From: CAYGZL01 sp964354345
GTDB lineage: Bacteria; Chloroflexota; Anaerolineae; Anaerolineales; UBA4823
DNA length: 64,000 nucleotides
Assembly (NCBI GenBank): GCA_964354345.1
Contig: CAYGZL010000151.1
Location: 93,948-157,947, forward strand
Direction: 5' to 3'
In this document: positions 35,251-44,833 of the stretch, in pieces
Layout of the letters: each line of letters starts with the position of its first letter
Position numbering within the stretch: position 1 is the stretch's first letter
Position numbers and translations under genes: made by a program
Notes under the pieces: generated by a model
Seen by the model: only the letters and a program-made list of their open reading frames with translations
Told to the model about the DNA's origin: nothing
Database searches by the model: none

Positions 35251-35262
35251 GGAAGATTCTTA

Positions 35263-36216
35263 TCAGACTGTGCGACTGCGTGGATCAAGGGCATCGCGCA
35301 GGCCATCTCCTAAGAAATTGATGCTAAGAACAATCAAGGCGATCAGCAGGCCTGGGAACAACCATAACCAGTAAGCTGTTTCGATATAGTTATACGCTCC
35401 TTCAAGCATATTCCCCCAGGTGGCAGTTGGCGGGCGGACCCCCAATCCTAAGAAGCTAATATACGCTTCGAGGGTAATCGCATTGGCCACACCCAGCGTG
35501 GATGATACGATGATCGGCGCCATACTGTTGGGCAGAATGTGCCGGAAGATGATCTGCCAGGTTGGTGTTCCGATGGCACGCGCGGCCAGGATGAATTCAT
35601 TTTCTTTGATGGCTAAGAACTGGGATCGTACGATCCGGGCGAGATAAGGCCAACTGGTTAAACCAATGATGACGATTATGATAATTACGCTGCCGCTAAA
35701 GGTACGACCGAACAGGTGGATATCGGCGATCTTTCCGCCGAAGAATTTTGCCATTACTAACAGCAGGAAAATCTGCGGTACAGTTAAAACAACTTCGGTG
35801 ATCCGCATCAATAAATTATCCCACACCCCACCAAAAAAGCCGGAGAGCGCACCGACTAATATCCCCACAATCGTCTCGACCAGCATGGCTGTCAGTCCAA
35901 TAATCAACGAGATTTGCCCGCCATAAATGGTACGCGCCAGGATGTCACGCCCGGTGGTATCGGTGCCAAAAGGGTGTGCGTTGGAAGGGGGTTGCAGTCG
36001 TTTGTCAAGTTCAATGAAATTTGCGTATTTCTCTGAATAAAAGAAAGCGCCGCCGAAGGCATACATAACCAGCAGGATCAAGGCAACCAAACCGAAGAGA
36101 GCCATTTTATGCCGGCGAAAACGAAACCAGGTCAGTTGCGTCAGGCTATAAGGAGGCGTTTCTAACTCATCGGTTGTAAGCCGGGCGACTGGGCTGGTGG
36201 GAGGCGTGGTTTCCAT
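35263..36216 (-). CDS. oppC: Oligopeptide/dipeptide ABC transporter permease, OppC type
   Basis: The ~317 aa membrane protein has the OppC N-terminal domain (SLTQLTWFRFRRHKMALFGL) and about six helices. The permease motif AHPFGTDTTGRDILARTIYGG is diagnostic, and the EAA loop reads AARAIGTPTWQIIFRHILPN. The start is uncertain: an ATG at 36216 is used here, but a GTG at 36228 would overlap the oppB stop as GTGA and fits translational coupling equally well. It lies between oppB and oppD. Confidence 0.93.
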   Translation of the reverse strand: METTPPTSPVARLTTDELETPPYSLTQLTWFRFRRHKMALFGLVALILLVMYAFGGAFFYSEKYANFIELDKRLQPPSNAHPFGTDTTGRDILARTIYGGQISLIIGLTAMLVETIVGILVGALSGFFGGVWDNLLMRITEVVLTVPQIFLLLVMAKFFGGKIADIHLFGRTFSGSVIIIIVIIGLTSWPYLARIVRSQFLAIKENEFILAARAIGTPTWQIIFRHILPNSMAPIIVSSTLGVANAITLEAYISFLGLGVRPPTATWGNMLEGAYNYIETAYWLWLFPGLLIALIVLSINFLGDGLRDALDPRSRTV

Positions 36217-36224
36217 AATTAAAA

Positions 36225-37259
36225 TCACTCAAACCGAATGCGGGGATCTAACCAGGCGTAAGTGACATCGGTGATGATCTGAAAGATGACCACCGCCACT
36301 GCAATCATCATCATGATGCCCATGACAACCGGTGTGTCGCTGCGTGAGACGTGGTCAAGGAACAGGCGTCCCATGCCAGGCCAACCGAAGATCCGCTCAG
36401 TAACGATTGCGCCGCCCAACAAGAAAGGCAGATCAAGACCGATAATCGTCACAATTGGCAGGGCGGCATTCTTAAGCGCATGCACAAAGACCACCTCGCG
36501 GCCAGGCAAACCCTTTGAGCGCGCCGTACGGATGTAATCCTGGCTGAGCACCTCCAACATCGTGCCGCGGATGTAGCGGCTGTAAGCCGCAAAATAGCTG
36601 AAGGCCAGGGTGAACACAGGTAGGACCATGTGGATCGCTACCTGGGCGGGGGTTTGTCCGATTTGTGGATCGAACATACCGACAGTTGGCAGGTAGGGTA
36701 GCCCCCACCGTTTGAAATTTACCGAGAAAATATACATGGCCGAGAGGGCGAAGAAAAACACCGGCATCGAGTACAAGACGAATGTCACTGTTGTTATGAC
36801 ATTATCCAGTATTGAATACTGGCGCAACGCAGAATAAATTCCGATGGTCAATGCTCCAATAATAATAACTACTTCAGATACCAGCATTAGCAGCAATGTG
36901 TTTGGCAAGCGGTCCCAGATTATCTGGAGTACGGTCCGGCTGCGATCCACAAACGATGTCCCAAAATCACCGCGTAAAACACCTGTGCGCGTGCCAGGAG
37001 TTTCAGCGATACCATCAAAATTTAAGTCAAATTTGGTCCAATCGTTACCGATTAACCAGTAAACATACTGCATATAGATTGGTTGGTCCAGGCCGAGTTG
37101 GCGCGCCAGGCGTTTTCGATCTTCTGTACGGGTTACTGTCCGTCCACCCATCGTGGCCAGCGGATCACCCATGTTCTGCATCAACACAAACAAAACCAGG
37201 CTGATGATGAAGAGCAAAGGAATGGCTTGTAACAATCTCCGAAGGATATAGCGAGTCAT
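36225..37259 (-). CDS. oppB: Oligopeptide/dipeptide ABC transporter permease, OppB type
   Basis: The 344 aa membrane protein starts TRYILRRLLQAIPLLFIISL as OppB proteins do, and has about six helices. The EAA loop is RTARSKGLPGREVVFVHALK, and the stretch GGAIVTERIFGWPGMGRLF is typical. It forms the channel with OppC. It follows oppA after a 156 bp gap containing a long hairpin, so the permease may be expressed below the binding protein. Confidence 0.95.
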   Translation of the reverse strand: MTRYILRRLLQAIPLLFIISLVLFVLMQNMGDPLATMGGRTVTRTEDRKRLARQLGLDQPIYMQYVYWLIGNDWTKFDLNFDGIAETPGTRTGVLRGDFGTSFVDRSRTVLQIIWDRLPNTLLLMLVSEVVIIIGALTIGIYSALRQYSILDNVITTVTFVLYSMPVFFFALSAMYIFSVNFKRWGLPYLPTVGMFDPQIGQTPAQVAIHMVLPVFTLAFSYFAAYSRYIRGTMLEVLSQDYIRTARSKGLPGREVVFVHALKNAALPIVTIIGLDLPFLLGGAIVTERIFGWPGMGRLFLDHVSRSDTPVVMGIMMMIAVAVVIFQIITDVTYAWLDPRIRFE

Positions 37260-37280
37260 AGGATCGAAATTATCCCATCA

Positions 37281-37332
37281 CCCCGTTCTGGCTATCCATG
37301 GGAATTAACCCACAGGGATTGCCAGAACGGGG
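37281..37332 (-). terminator. Strong intercistronic inverted repeat between oppA and oppB
   Basis: A perfect 12 bp inverted repeat (37281-37292 with 37321-37332) encloses 28 bases that can form an imperfect inner stem. No U-tract follows at once, so it may act as an mRNA stabiliser or processing site for oppA rather than a plain terminator. The rest of the 37260-37415 gap shows nothing else. Confidence 0.6.
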
Positions 37333-37415
37333 GAGTAATTAGAGGAGCGGAATTCCAGTCGTTTTTAACCCGCAGTGGGGTATGCCGTATATAAGGAATT
37401 TCCGCGGATGACTCA

Positions 37416-39197
37416 TCAAGGCGCCATATCCCATTCGCGAATATTGAAGAATGAGGTGGCGCCGGAGATTTTGATGCCGGTCAGGCGGGAACTCACGCCC
37501 CACAGGTCAGGATCCTGCCACAAACCGAAGAAGTAGACTTTATCGAAAATTAACCTGGTGATCTTGTGGAAGGTGGTCAGACGTTGAGCCGGGTCTACCT
37601 GGGTAGCTTGCTGCTCAAAAAGTCCGTTCAACTCTTCATCACAAACACCGGTCCAATTTACCCCAGACGGATTGGCATCGGTCGGAATTTCTTTGCAAAG
37701 CCATTCAAAGGTATCCGGATCGGGGAAGTGCGGATTGGTGGAGTACTCGAATAAATCCAGTTGACCCTGCGCGGCCGGGCCGTTGTTGGCATAATCGGCG
37801 AAGTACGTGTCGTAGGCGTAGGTGAACAAATCAACCTTTATGCCGACTGCCGCTAACTGCTGCTGGAGGTAAGCCTGGGTATCCTGGCGGATCTGGCGAG
37901 TGGTGGTGCCGTAGCGCAGGACCAGTTCAACGCCGCCTTTATCACGCGTCCCATCGCCATTGGAATCCACCCAACCCGCGCTGTCAAGAAGCTGGTTTGC
38001 TTTTTCAGGATTGGAGGGATAAGGCTTTAAGGATGGATCATTGGCTGGCATATTGTCCCAATAGGTGGCAGCGACTTCTGTGCGACCGAGAAGCAGGTTC
38101 TTGACCAGAGAGGCGCGGTCAATGGCATATACGATCGCCTGGCGCACCTGCTGATCTTGTAAGGCGGGGTGTCCTTCGTGACCTTTATCCTGGCGCAGGT
38201 TGATGTAGATACCTTCGTTATAACCGGAAAAAACTTTATAAATCGTTAAACCGGCTTTCTCTAAATCACCCAGGTCTGAATAAGAAAAGAATGTGCCAAG
38301 ATCACCTTCCTTATTTTTCAAGGCGGCGATCATTGAGGCGTCGTCTGGGACGAAGCGGAAGAAAATCTCGTCCAGTTTTGGACGCCCGAGCCAATATTTC
38401 TCGTTAGCCACGAAGCGCGCATAGCTCCCGGATTCCCACTTGTCAAAGTTGAAGGGACCACAGCTGACAGTCGGCGCGCGGTTCCATTCTGCGTTGTCAA
38501 TCGTGCCATCCTTATCGAATACAGGTTTGAGCACATGGGCGGGGATAATACCGCGCCATAGCACGCCCAACCAGGGGGCGTAAGGATCTTTAAACGTAGA
38601 CACGACCGTAGTTTTATCAGGAGCGGTGACACTCTCCATCAGGTCATAAGGAGAGGTCGTGGCTACTTTATTCTTCGGGTCCACCGTCATCTGGTAGGTG
38701 AATACAAAGTCGTCTGCGGTGATCGGTTGCCCGTCGGACCATACAATGCCGTCGCGCAGCTTCAAGGTGATCGTCTTGCCATCGGCAGAGATACCCCCAT
38801 TCTGGGTGGATGGAATTTCCTTGACCAGAACTGGCATGGCGTTGTTCTTATCATCGAAATCCCAGGCCCAACAGTTCCAGATTTGCTGGGTGACTGAAGA
38901 AAACCACATGTTCGTATACAAAGGGTTGAGAGAGTCAAACTCTTGTGTCCAAATGAATGTGGCGACTTTACGAACGGGCGGCTTGGTAGGCTCTGGGGTT
39001 TTGGTGGGTTCTACAGGTTTTGTAGTTGGGGCGGGGGGTTGGGTAGGTTCGATGACCGGGGGGTTGGTAGGCTCAGGTGTAGTCTGAGCAGGGACGGCAC
39101 AGGCAGTCAGTAACAGACTTGCCAGGACCAGAGCGAAGACAGCAAGTTGCATGATATGTCTCAGTCTGGTAGGTGGGTGGGATGGGTTGTGGTTCAT
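37416..39197 (-). CDS. oppA: Oligopeptide/dipeptide-binding lipoprotein (SBP_bac_5)
   Basis: The 593 aa protein captures peptides outside the membrane. It has a lipoprotein signal ending LLLTAC (Cys33), a Pro/Thr-rich stalk of ~40 residues (EPTQPPAPTTKPVEPTKTPE), then an SBP_bac_5 domain: FDSLNPLYTNMW, ITLKLRDGIVWSDGQPITAD, and VRQAIVYAIDRASLVKNLL. The start has a strong AAAGGAGG ribosome site. It is the first gene of the opp operon and has its own promoter-like sequence upstream. The ligand might also be a sugar or nickel chelate, but the complete oppBCDF set favours peptides. Confidence 0.95.
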   Translation of the reverse strand: MNHNPSHPPTRLRHIMQLAVFALVLASLLLTACAVPAQTTPEPTNPPVIEPTQPPAPTTKPVEPTKTPEPTKPPVRKVATFIWTQEFDSLNPLYTNMWFSSVTQQIWNCWAWDFDDKNNAMPVLVKEIPSTQNGGISADGKTITLKLRDGIVWSDGQPITADDFVFTYQMTVDPKNKVATTSPYDLMESVTAPDKTTVVSTFKDPYAPWLGVLWRGIIPAHVLKPVFDKDGTIDNAEWNRAPTVSCGPFNFDKWESGSYARFVANEKYWLGRPKLDEIFFRFVPDDASMIAALKNKEGDLGTFFSYSDLGDLEKAGLTIYKVFSGYNEGIYINLRQDKGHEGHPALQDQQVRQAIVYAIDRASLVKNLLLGRTEVAATYWDNMPANDPSLKPYPSNPEKANQLLDSAGWVDSNGDGTRDKGGVELVLRYGTTTRQIRQDTQAYLQQQLAAVGIKVDLFTYAYDTYFADYANNGPAAQGQLDLFEYSTNPHFPDPDTFEWLCKEIPTDANPSGVNWTGVCDEELNGLFEQQATQVDPAQRLTTFHKITRLIFDKVYFFGLWQDPDLWGVSSRLTGIKISGATSFFNIREWDMAP

Positions 39198-39238
39198 CTA
39201 GAAACTCTCCTCCTTTGAGAGAATAGAAATGATTTATT

Positions 39239-39266
39239 ATTATAGTATCATCTGATAATAAGTAAA
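39239..39266 (-). promoter_or_regulatory. Sigma70-type promoter of the opp operon
   Basis: On the minus strand TTTACT (39266-39261) and a perfect TATAAT (39244-39239) are separated by 16 bp. The transcript would start about 35 bases before the oppA ATG at 39197. Confidence 0.5.
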
Positions 39267-39287
39267 GAATGTCAAGGATGGATTTTA

Positions 39288-39995
39288 ATGCTGAGTGGAA
39301 ATTGGCGGCAATTTTGGTTTGGGGTTCAAGCTGAGTTGCCCATTTTGATTGGGGTAGCTCCCTTCGGTATGATCTATGGAGTGTTGGCGCTGAACGCTGG
39401 CCTTGGCGCCGGATCTGCCCAGGCGATGTCGGCTATCGTCTTTGCTGGTTCATCCCAGTTCGTTACAACCCAGTTGATCCCGCTGGGCACACCCGGATTG
39501 GTGATCATTCTCACGGTTTGGGTGGTTAATTTACGGCATGCATTGTACAGCGCCTCGATTGCTCCTTACCTGGTAAAACTACGTCCGGCCTGGAAATGGC
39601 TGTTGGCTTATTTATTGACCGATGAGGCTTATGCGGTGGCGATTACTCACTACCGGGAGTCAGCGGGGGAATCTGAAGGGAACCAGCTTGAGGCTCATTC
39701 GCATTGGTTTTTTCTCGGCGCGGGTCTGGCATTATGGATCACCTGGCAAATTAGCACCGCTGCAGGGATCTTTTTAGGAGCTGTGGTGCCTGAAAGCTGG
39801 TCGTTAGAGTTCACCCTGGCGTTGACTTTCATCGCGTTGATGATTCCAAACGTAAAGGATTGGAGTGGCCTGGGCGCAGCGCTTTCAGCAGGCATCGTCG
39901 CCCTGGCTGCCAATTCTCTACCTTACAAATCAGGCCTCATCCTGGCTGCCTTGGCAGGCATTCTGGTTGGGTTGGCATTGGAGAAACGCTCGTGA
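39288..39995 (+). CDS. azlC: AzlC-family branched-chain amino acid exporter, large subunit
   Basis: The 235 aa membrane protein begins FWFGVQAELPILIGVAPFGMIYG and contains AMSAIVFAGSSQFVTTQLI and VVNLRHALYSASIAPYL, which are AzlC/YgaZ signatures, in about six to seven helices. With AzlD it exports branched-chain amino acids or azaleucine (known for the family). The gene overlaps azlD by 4 bp (GTGA), as expected for a coupled pair, and is divergent from the opp operon. Confidence 0.94.
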   Translation: MLSGNWRQFWFGVQAELPILIGVAPFGMIYGVLALNAGLGAGSAQAMSAIVFAGSSQFVTTQLIPLGTPGLVIILTVWVVNLRHALYSASIAPYLVKLRPAWKWLLAYLLTDEAYAVAITHYRESAGESEGNQLEAHSHWFFLGAGLALWITWQISTAAGIFLGAVVPESWSLEFTLALTFIALMIPNVKDWSGLGAALSAGIVALAANSLPYKSGLILAALAGILVGLALEKRS

Positions 39996-40315
39996 CAATC
40001 TGGATCATCCTGCTTTTAGCAGGGATATTAACATTTACCACCCGCCTCTCATTTATCTTGTTGTTGGGTAGATGGGAAATCCCGGTTTGGCTACGTAGGG
40101 CGCTCCGCTTTGTCCCACCGGCGGTGCTGAGCGCAATCATTTTCCCCGAAGTCTTTCTACATTCGGGAAAGTTGGATATTTCCTATTCGAATGCGCGTTT
40201 GCTGGCCGCTGGTCTGGCAGTGGTCGTCGCTTGGCGGTCGAAGAATGCTTTATTAACCATTGTGGTTGGGATGCTTACATTATGGCTTTTCTATGGGATG
40301 GGTTGGGTTCCGTAA
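39992..40315 (+). CDS. azlD: AzlD-family branched-chain amino acid exporter, small subunit
   Basis: The 107 aa protein has about four helices and the AzlD pattern LTFTTRLSFILLLGRWEIP, LRRALRFVPPAVLSAIIFP and WRSKNALLTIVVGMLTLWL. The start is the GTG at 39992, overlapping the azlC stop as GTGA. A longer open frame reaching back to 39860 lies wholly inside azlC in another frame and is not the real start. It is the small partner of AzlC. Confidence 0.92.
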   Translation: MTIWIILLLAGILTFTTRLSFILLLGRWEIPVWLRRALRFVPPAVLSAIIFPEVFLHSGKLDISYSNARLLAAGLAVVVAWRSKNALLTIVVGMLTLWLFYGMGWVP

Positions 40316-40332
40316 TGATTCTATTGAGGCTA

Positions 40333-40361
40333 TTGTTACTTTGCGTTCAATCAAGTAAGAT
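40333..40361 (+). promoter_or_regulatory. Putative promoter of the helicase-nuclease operon
   Basis: TTGTTA (40333-40338) and TAAGAT (40356-40361) are separated by 17 bp; each matches the consensus at four of six bases. Transcription would begin near 40368, just before the first gene. Confidence 0.4.
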
Positions 40362-40391
40362 AACTCTCACAGGTTGAGTAAGATCGTATCA

Positions 40392-42572
40392 ATGAATAAA
40401 GATTCCAAATCATTAGCCCTGACTCTGCCTCAGTTGGAGCTTATCCATCATCCAATCGGCGGTTGCGTTTTCCTGGAAGGACCAGCCGGTTGTGGAAAAA
40501 CCACTGTTGCTGTTGAACGACTGCTGGCTTTAATGGCGGCGGGCGTTCCAGGGAATACGATTCTACTCCTTGTCCCCCAACGCACCCTGGCTGAACCTTA
40601 TCAAAAAGCTTTGCGCAATCCGGGGGGGATCGCCGGTGGGATGGTTTCAATCTTAACCCTTGGTGGCCTGGCTCAGCGCATGGTAGAGCTATTTTGGCCG
40701 TTGGTAGCGGAAGAGGCTGGTTTTGGTCATCCGGATGAATTGCCAACTTTCTTGACTCTGGAGACAGCCCAATATTACATGGCTCACCTGGTGCAGCCTT
40801 TGCTTACTGAAGGCTTGTTCGACTCGGTAACGATTGAGCGCAATCGCCTGTACAGCCAGATTATAGATAACCTGAATAAAGCGGCAGTGGTCGGTTTTCC
40901 ATACGCCGAGATCGGTCAGCGCTTGAAGGCTGCCTGGATTGGAGAACCCGGGCAGGCGCACATCTATGAAGACGCCCAAACCTGTGTCAGCCTTTTTCGC
41001 CGGTATTGCCTGGAAAACAATCTACTGGATTTCTCCTTGCAGGTCGAAGTATTCCGTAAGAATTTATGGACCTTACCGGCCTGCCGGAATTATCTGTTTT
41101 CACTTTACCGGCATATCCTGGTGGATAATCTGGAAGAGGATACGCCGGTAACCCATGACCTGTTGGTTGAGTGGTTACCCGAGTTTATATCAGCATTATT
41201 GATTTATGATCACCAGGCTGGTTTTCGACGCTTCCTGGGTGCAGATCCGCAGAGTGCTTACCGGCTGAAGAATTTATGCCCAGAGCAATTGGTTCTCAAT
41301 GAGTCTTTTGTCAATGCGCGACCAATCCAGGTTCTGGGTGAGCGATTAGGGCGAACACTTGCGCCAGTGGGTGGAACAGAGCAGCCGGGTTTTTCGCATG
41401 CTTCTCAAGCTGAGCTTGAAGAGGTTGAACAGGCTGCTCTGGTGCAGGCTGCGTTAGATTACGGCTACCATCGTTTTTATCCACAGATGTTGGATTGGGT
41501 GGCGGCGCAGATCGCATCGCTGGTGAACAACGATAACATTTCGCCTGGAGAGATTGTTGTGTTGGCGCCCTTTCTTTCAGACGCTTTACGTTTTTCATTA
41601 ACCAATCGCCTGGAACATTTAGGTGTGCCGGTTCGCTCTCACCGCCCATCGCGTTCACTACGCGAGGAACCTGCCACTCAGTGCCTGCTGACTCTATCAA
41701 CCCTGGCATATCCAGAATGGGGCATCACCCCGACCAGGTCTGATGTTGCTTATGCTCTCGTCCAGGCGATCCAAGATCTCGATCTGGTGCGTGGGCAACT
41801 CCTGACGGATATTGTTTACCGCAAACGTGAAAACCGATGTGTACTGTCGTCTTTCGATCTCATCCGTTCTGAGGTGCAGGAACGGATTACTTATCGCCTG
41901 GGAGAAAGATACGAGCGGTTGCGTGCCTGGCTGGAAGAGATTAAGGGACAGGCGTTGGAGTTTGATCATTTCCTGAGCCGCCTGTTTGGCGAAGTGCTCT
42001 CACAGCCAGGATTCGGCTTCCATGCGGGTTATACGGCGGGTGAAGTCACCGCGAATTTGATCGAATCGGTGCAAAAATTCCGTTGGGCAGCCGGACGGGT
42101 ATTGCACGCAGAAAGTCAGCCGTTCCAGGCCAGCAATTCTGTTGGCAAGGAATACCTGGCCATGGTAGCTGATGGCGTCATTGCGGCCCAATATATCCGG
42201 AGCTGGCAGGTTCAACCTGGCGAGGCAGTGTTACTTGCCCCAGCCTACACTTTTTTGATGAGCAACCGTCCGGTGATGATTCAGTTTTGGTTAGACGTCG
42301 GTGGGCGGGGATGGATCGAGCGCCTGTACCAGCCGTTAACGCATCCCTATGTCCTCAGTCGGAATTGGTCGGTCCAGAGGGTGTGGAACGATTCGGATGA
42401 AGTTAATGTGACTCAGGAGACTCTATATCGCCTGGCATTAGGGCTGTTGCACCGCTGCCGGCGCAAAGTTTACCTGGGTTTTAGTGAACTCAACGAACAA
42501 GGGTATGAGCAACGCGGACCACTGCTTCAAGCCTTTCAGCGTGTTCTGCGTAGTATTTCAATTTCAGAATGA
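40392..42572 (+). CDS. AddB/AdnA-like helicase-fold subunit with altered Walker B
   Basis: The ~726 aa protein resembles the SF1 helicase fold of AddB/RexB/AdnA subunits. Walker A is intact (GPAGCGKTT, Lys36). The motif II position reads HILVDNLEEDTP (Asp245-Asn246), so the catalytic DE is replaced by DN. The motif expected as LxxNYRS reads LVLNESF, and no motif VI (VALTRA-type) is seen, so ATP-driven unwinding is doubtful and a structural or DNA-scanning role is likelier. It has no C-terminal nuclease domain, unlike AddB. The start is uncertain: ATG 40392 is used, and a TTG at 40374 is in frame. The stop overlaps the next helicase by 4 bp (ATGA). With the next two genes it looks like a split RecBCD-type complex. 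Confidence 0.75.
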   Translation: MNKDSKSLALTLPQLELIHHPIGGCVFLEGPAGCGKTTVAVERLLALMAAGVPGNTILLLVPQRTLAEPYQKALRNPGGIAGGMVSILTLGGLAQRMVELFWPLVAEEAGFGHPDELPTFLTLETAQYYMAHLVQPLLTEGLFDSVTIERNRLYSQIIDNLNKAAVVGFPYAEIGQRLKAAWIGEPGQAHIYEDAQTCVSLFRRYCLENNLLDFSLQVEVFRKNLWTLPACRNYLFSLYRHILVDNLEEDTPVTHDLLVEWLPEFISALLIYDHQAGFRRFLGADPQSAYRLKNLCPEQLVLNESFVNARPIQVLGERLGRTLAPVGGTEQPGFSHASQAELEEVEQAALVQAALDYGYHRFYPQMLDWVAAQIASLVNNDNISPGEIVVLAPFLSDALRFSLTNRLEHLGVPVRSHRPSRSLREEPATQCLLTLSTLAYPEWGITPTRSDVAYALVQAIQDLDLVRGQLLTDIVYRKRENRCVLSSFDLIRSEVQERITYRLGERYERLRAWLEEIKGQALEFDHFLSRLFGEVLSQPGFGFHAGYTAGEVTANLIESVQKFRWAAGRVLHAESQPFQASNSVGKEYLAMVADGVIAAQYIRSWQVQPGEAVLLAPAYTFLMSNRPVMIQFWLDVGGRGWIERLYQPLTHPYVLSRNWSVQRVWNDSDEVNVTQETLYRLALGLLHRCRRKVYLGFSELNEQGYEQRGPLLQAFQRVLRSISISE

Positions 42573-44833
42573 CTGACGCCACCATTTCCCCCTTCACTCT
42601 GCGGCCCTCGCAGAAGGTAATTCTACGCTACCGCCATGGACGGATGGGAATTTCGGCTGTTCCGGGCAGTGGGAAAACCTGGACGCTTTCTCTACTGGCA
42701 GCCGATATCATCGCCAGTGGCCGTCTGGCAGACGATCAGGAGATCCTGATGGTGACCCTGATCAACTCAGCCGTTGATAATTTCTATCAGCGCGTTGGAT
42801 CCTTTGTACGCGAGAAGGGCTTGCTACCGAATGTGGGTTACCGGGTGCGAACTTTACATGGTCTGGCGCATGATATTGTCCGAGAACGACCGGGATTGGT
42901 CGGGTTGGCAGACAACTTCCAAATTCTTGATGAGCGCGAGGCCAATTCCATCCGGAATGAAATCGCTCAGGCCTGGCTAAACAGCCATCCCGGCGCGTTG
43001 GAGGATTACCTGGATCCGGAACTGGATGAAAACCGGCGCGGGTGGGTTTATAGAGAGAAATTGCCTGATCTGGTAAAGAAAATTGCACTCGACTCGATTT
43101 CTTACGCAAAAGATTACCAACTGACTCCTGAATTACTGCATGTCCGTTTGGAGCAACTGCCCGTACCGTTGCCGTTGGCGGAGATGGGTTGTGAGATGTA
43201 TGGGAATTACCAGCGCGCTCTGACTTACCGGGGAGCCGTAGACTTTGATGACCTGATCCGCCTGGCTTTAGAGGCATTGAAGGCCGACCCTCTATACCTG
43301 GAAAGAATGCGCTACCGCTGGCCGTATATTTTGGAAGATGAAGCCCAGGACAGCAGTCGTTTACAGGAACAAATTCTCAGCAAGCTCGCTGGCGAACACG
43401 GCAACTGGGTGCGTGTGGGTGATCCTAACCAGGCGATTTACGAGACTTTCACCACGGCCAACCCGCGTTACCTGCGCCATTTCCTCGTCCAGCCAGGAGT
43501 AGTCAGGCGCGAGCTGCCCGAGTCAGGTCGTTCCGCCCTGAGCATCATTCGCCTGGCCAACTACCTTGCAGAGTGGACCCACGCTGAGCATCCTCTGGCG
43601 GATGTGCGCGATGGATTATCGAAGACGCCGGTAATTATCCCAACGCAAGCAGGCGACTCGCAGCCTAACCCTTTGGATGATCCCCTTGGAATTCGTTTGG
43701 ACAACGGAAAGATGACGCCGCGTGAAGAAATCATCGCGGTGGCGGATTCATTAGCGAGCTGGTTGCCAGGGCATCAGGATTGGACCGTGGCGGTGTTGGT
43801 GCCGCGCAACGAAAGGGGTAAAGATTTGGTGGATGAGTTAATCAAGCGGGGGATTGGTCATGATGATAGCATGCTCGTTAGTTCGAGTGGAACGCGTTTT
43901 TCCGCCGGCGCACTGGGTAACCTGTTACGATACCTGTCAGATCCGCAATCAGCCCATAAACTGGCTATCGCCTATCGTGTTTGGCGGCGTGACGATCGCG
44001 GAAAGGATGAAGAGCGTGTCCGCCTGGAACGGGTTGCAGAACTATTACGTAAAATGGGGCACGTCGAGGATTATCTATGGCCTTCGCCAGATCGAGACTG
44101 GTTGGTGGAGAGTGGTTTGGAGCAAGCTGATCCAACCGCATATGAGAGTTTACTCCAGTTTCGTGAGTTGATCCGGCGTTGGCAGGCAGCGATTCTTTTG
44201 CCAGTTGACCAGATATTACTCACCCTGTCCCAGGATTTGCTCACCGAGTCAAGCGAGCTTGCCCTGGCGTATAAACTAGCGACCTGGTTAAGACGGGCAA
44301 GCCAGGTCAATCCCACCTGGCGCCTGCCTGAACTAACCGAGGAACTGGCGGCAATCGCGCGTAACGCGCGTCGTTTTCTGGGATTTAACGAAGCTGATAC
44401 GGGGTTTGACCCGAACCTGCACCGTGGTCAGGTCATCGTTGCCACTATCCACAAGGCAAAGGGTTTGGAGTGGGAGCGGGTTTACTTGATGTCGGTTAAC
44501 AATTATGATTTTCCGTCCGGGAATGAATACGACGAATATATCGCTGAGAGATTCTTCGTGCGCGATCACCTGAACCTGGAAGCGGAAGCTCTGGCCCAAT
44601 TAGAGACAGCTCTCGCTTCCGATGAGTACCATTGGTATGCCGAAGGGGAGGCTACCCGGCAAGCGCGTCTGGATTATGTGCGCGAACGGTTACGCCTACT
44701 CTATGTAGGTATCACGCGTGCCCGGCGTGAATTAATCATCACCTGGAATACCGGTCGGAAGGGGAATTTGCAACCCGCACTGCCGCTGGTGGCATTGCAG
44801 AATTATTGGAGACAAGACCGTGATACCCGCTGA
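42569..44833 (+). CDS. UvrD/Rep/AddA-like ATP-dependent DNA helicase
   Basis: The 754 aa superfamily 1 helicase has all motifs: I VPGSGKTWT (Lys36), II ILEDEAQDSS (Asp257-Glu258), III VRVGDPNQAIYETF, IV-type ELPESGRSA, V VIVATIHKAKGLEWERVYL (about residue 624) and VI LLYVGITRARREL (about 710). It would translocate 3' to 5' on single-stranded DNA. There is no C-terminal nuclease domain, in contrast to AddA and AdnB. It overlaps the helicase-like gene before it by 4 bp and the nuclease gene after it by 14 bp, which implies a fixed complex. Pure UvrD or PcrA repair helicase is an alternative, but the neighbours argue for an end-resection motor. Confidence 0.9.
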   Translation: MTDATISPFTLRPSQKVILRYRHGRMGISAVPGSGKTWTLSLLAADIIASGRLADDQEILMVTLINSAVDNFYQRVGSFVREKGLLPNVGYRVRTLHGLAHDIVRERPGLVGLADNFQILDEREANSIRNEIAQAWLNSHPGALEDYLDPELDENRRGWVYREKLPDLVKKIALDSISYAKDYQLTPELLHVRLEQLPVPLPLAEMGCEMYGNYQRALTYRGAVDFDDLIRLALEALKADPLYLERMRYRWPYILEDEAQDSSRLQEQILSKLAGEHGNWVRVGDPNQAIYETFTTANPRYLRHFLVQPGVVRRELPESGRSALSIIRLANYLAEWTHAEHPLADVRDGLSKTPVIIPTQAGDSQPNPLDDPLGIRLDNGKMTPREEIIAVADSLASWLPGHQDWTVAVLVPRNERGKDLVDELIKRGIGHDDSMLVSSSGTRFSAGALGNLLRYLSDPQSAHKLAIAYRVWRRDDRGKDEERVRLERVAELLRKMGHVEDYLWPSPDRDWLVESGLEQADPTAYESLLQFRELIRRWQAAILLPVDQILLTLSQDLLTESSELALAYKLATWLRRASQVNPTWRLPELTEELAAIARNARRFLGFNEADTGFDPNLHRGQVIVATIHKAKGLEWERVYLMSVNNYDFPSGNEYDEYIAERFFVRDHLNLEAEALAQLETALASDEYHWYAEGEATRQARLDYVRERLRLLYVGITRARRELIITWNTGRKGNLQPALPLVALQNYWRQDRDTR

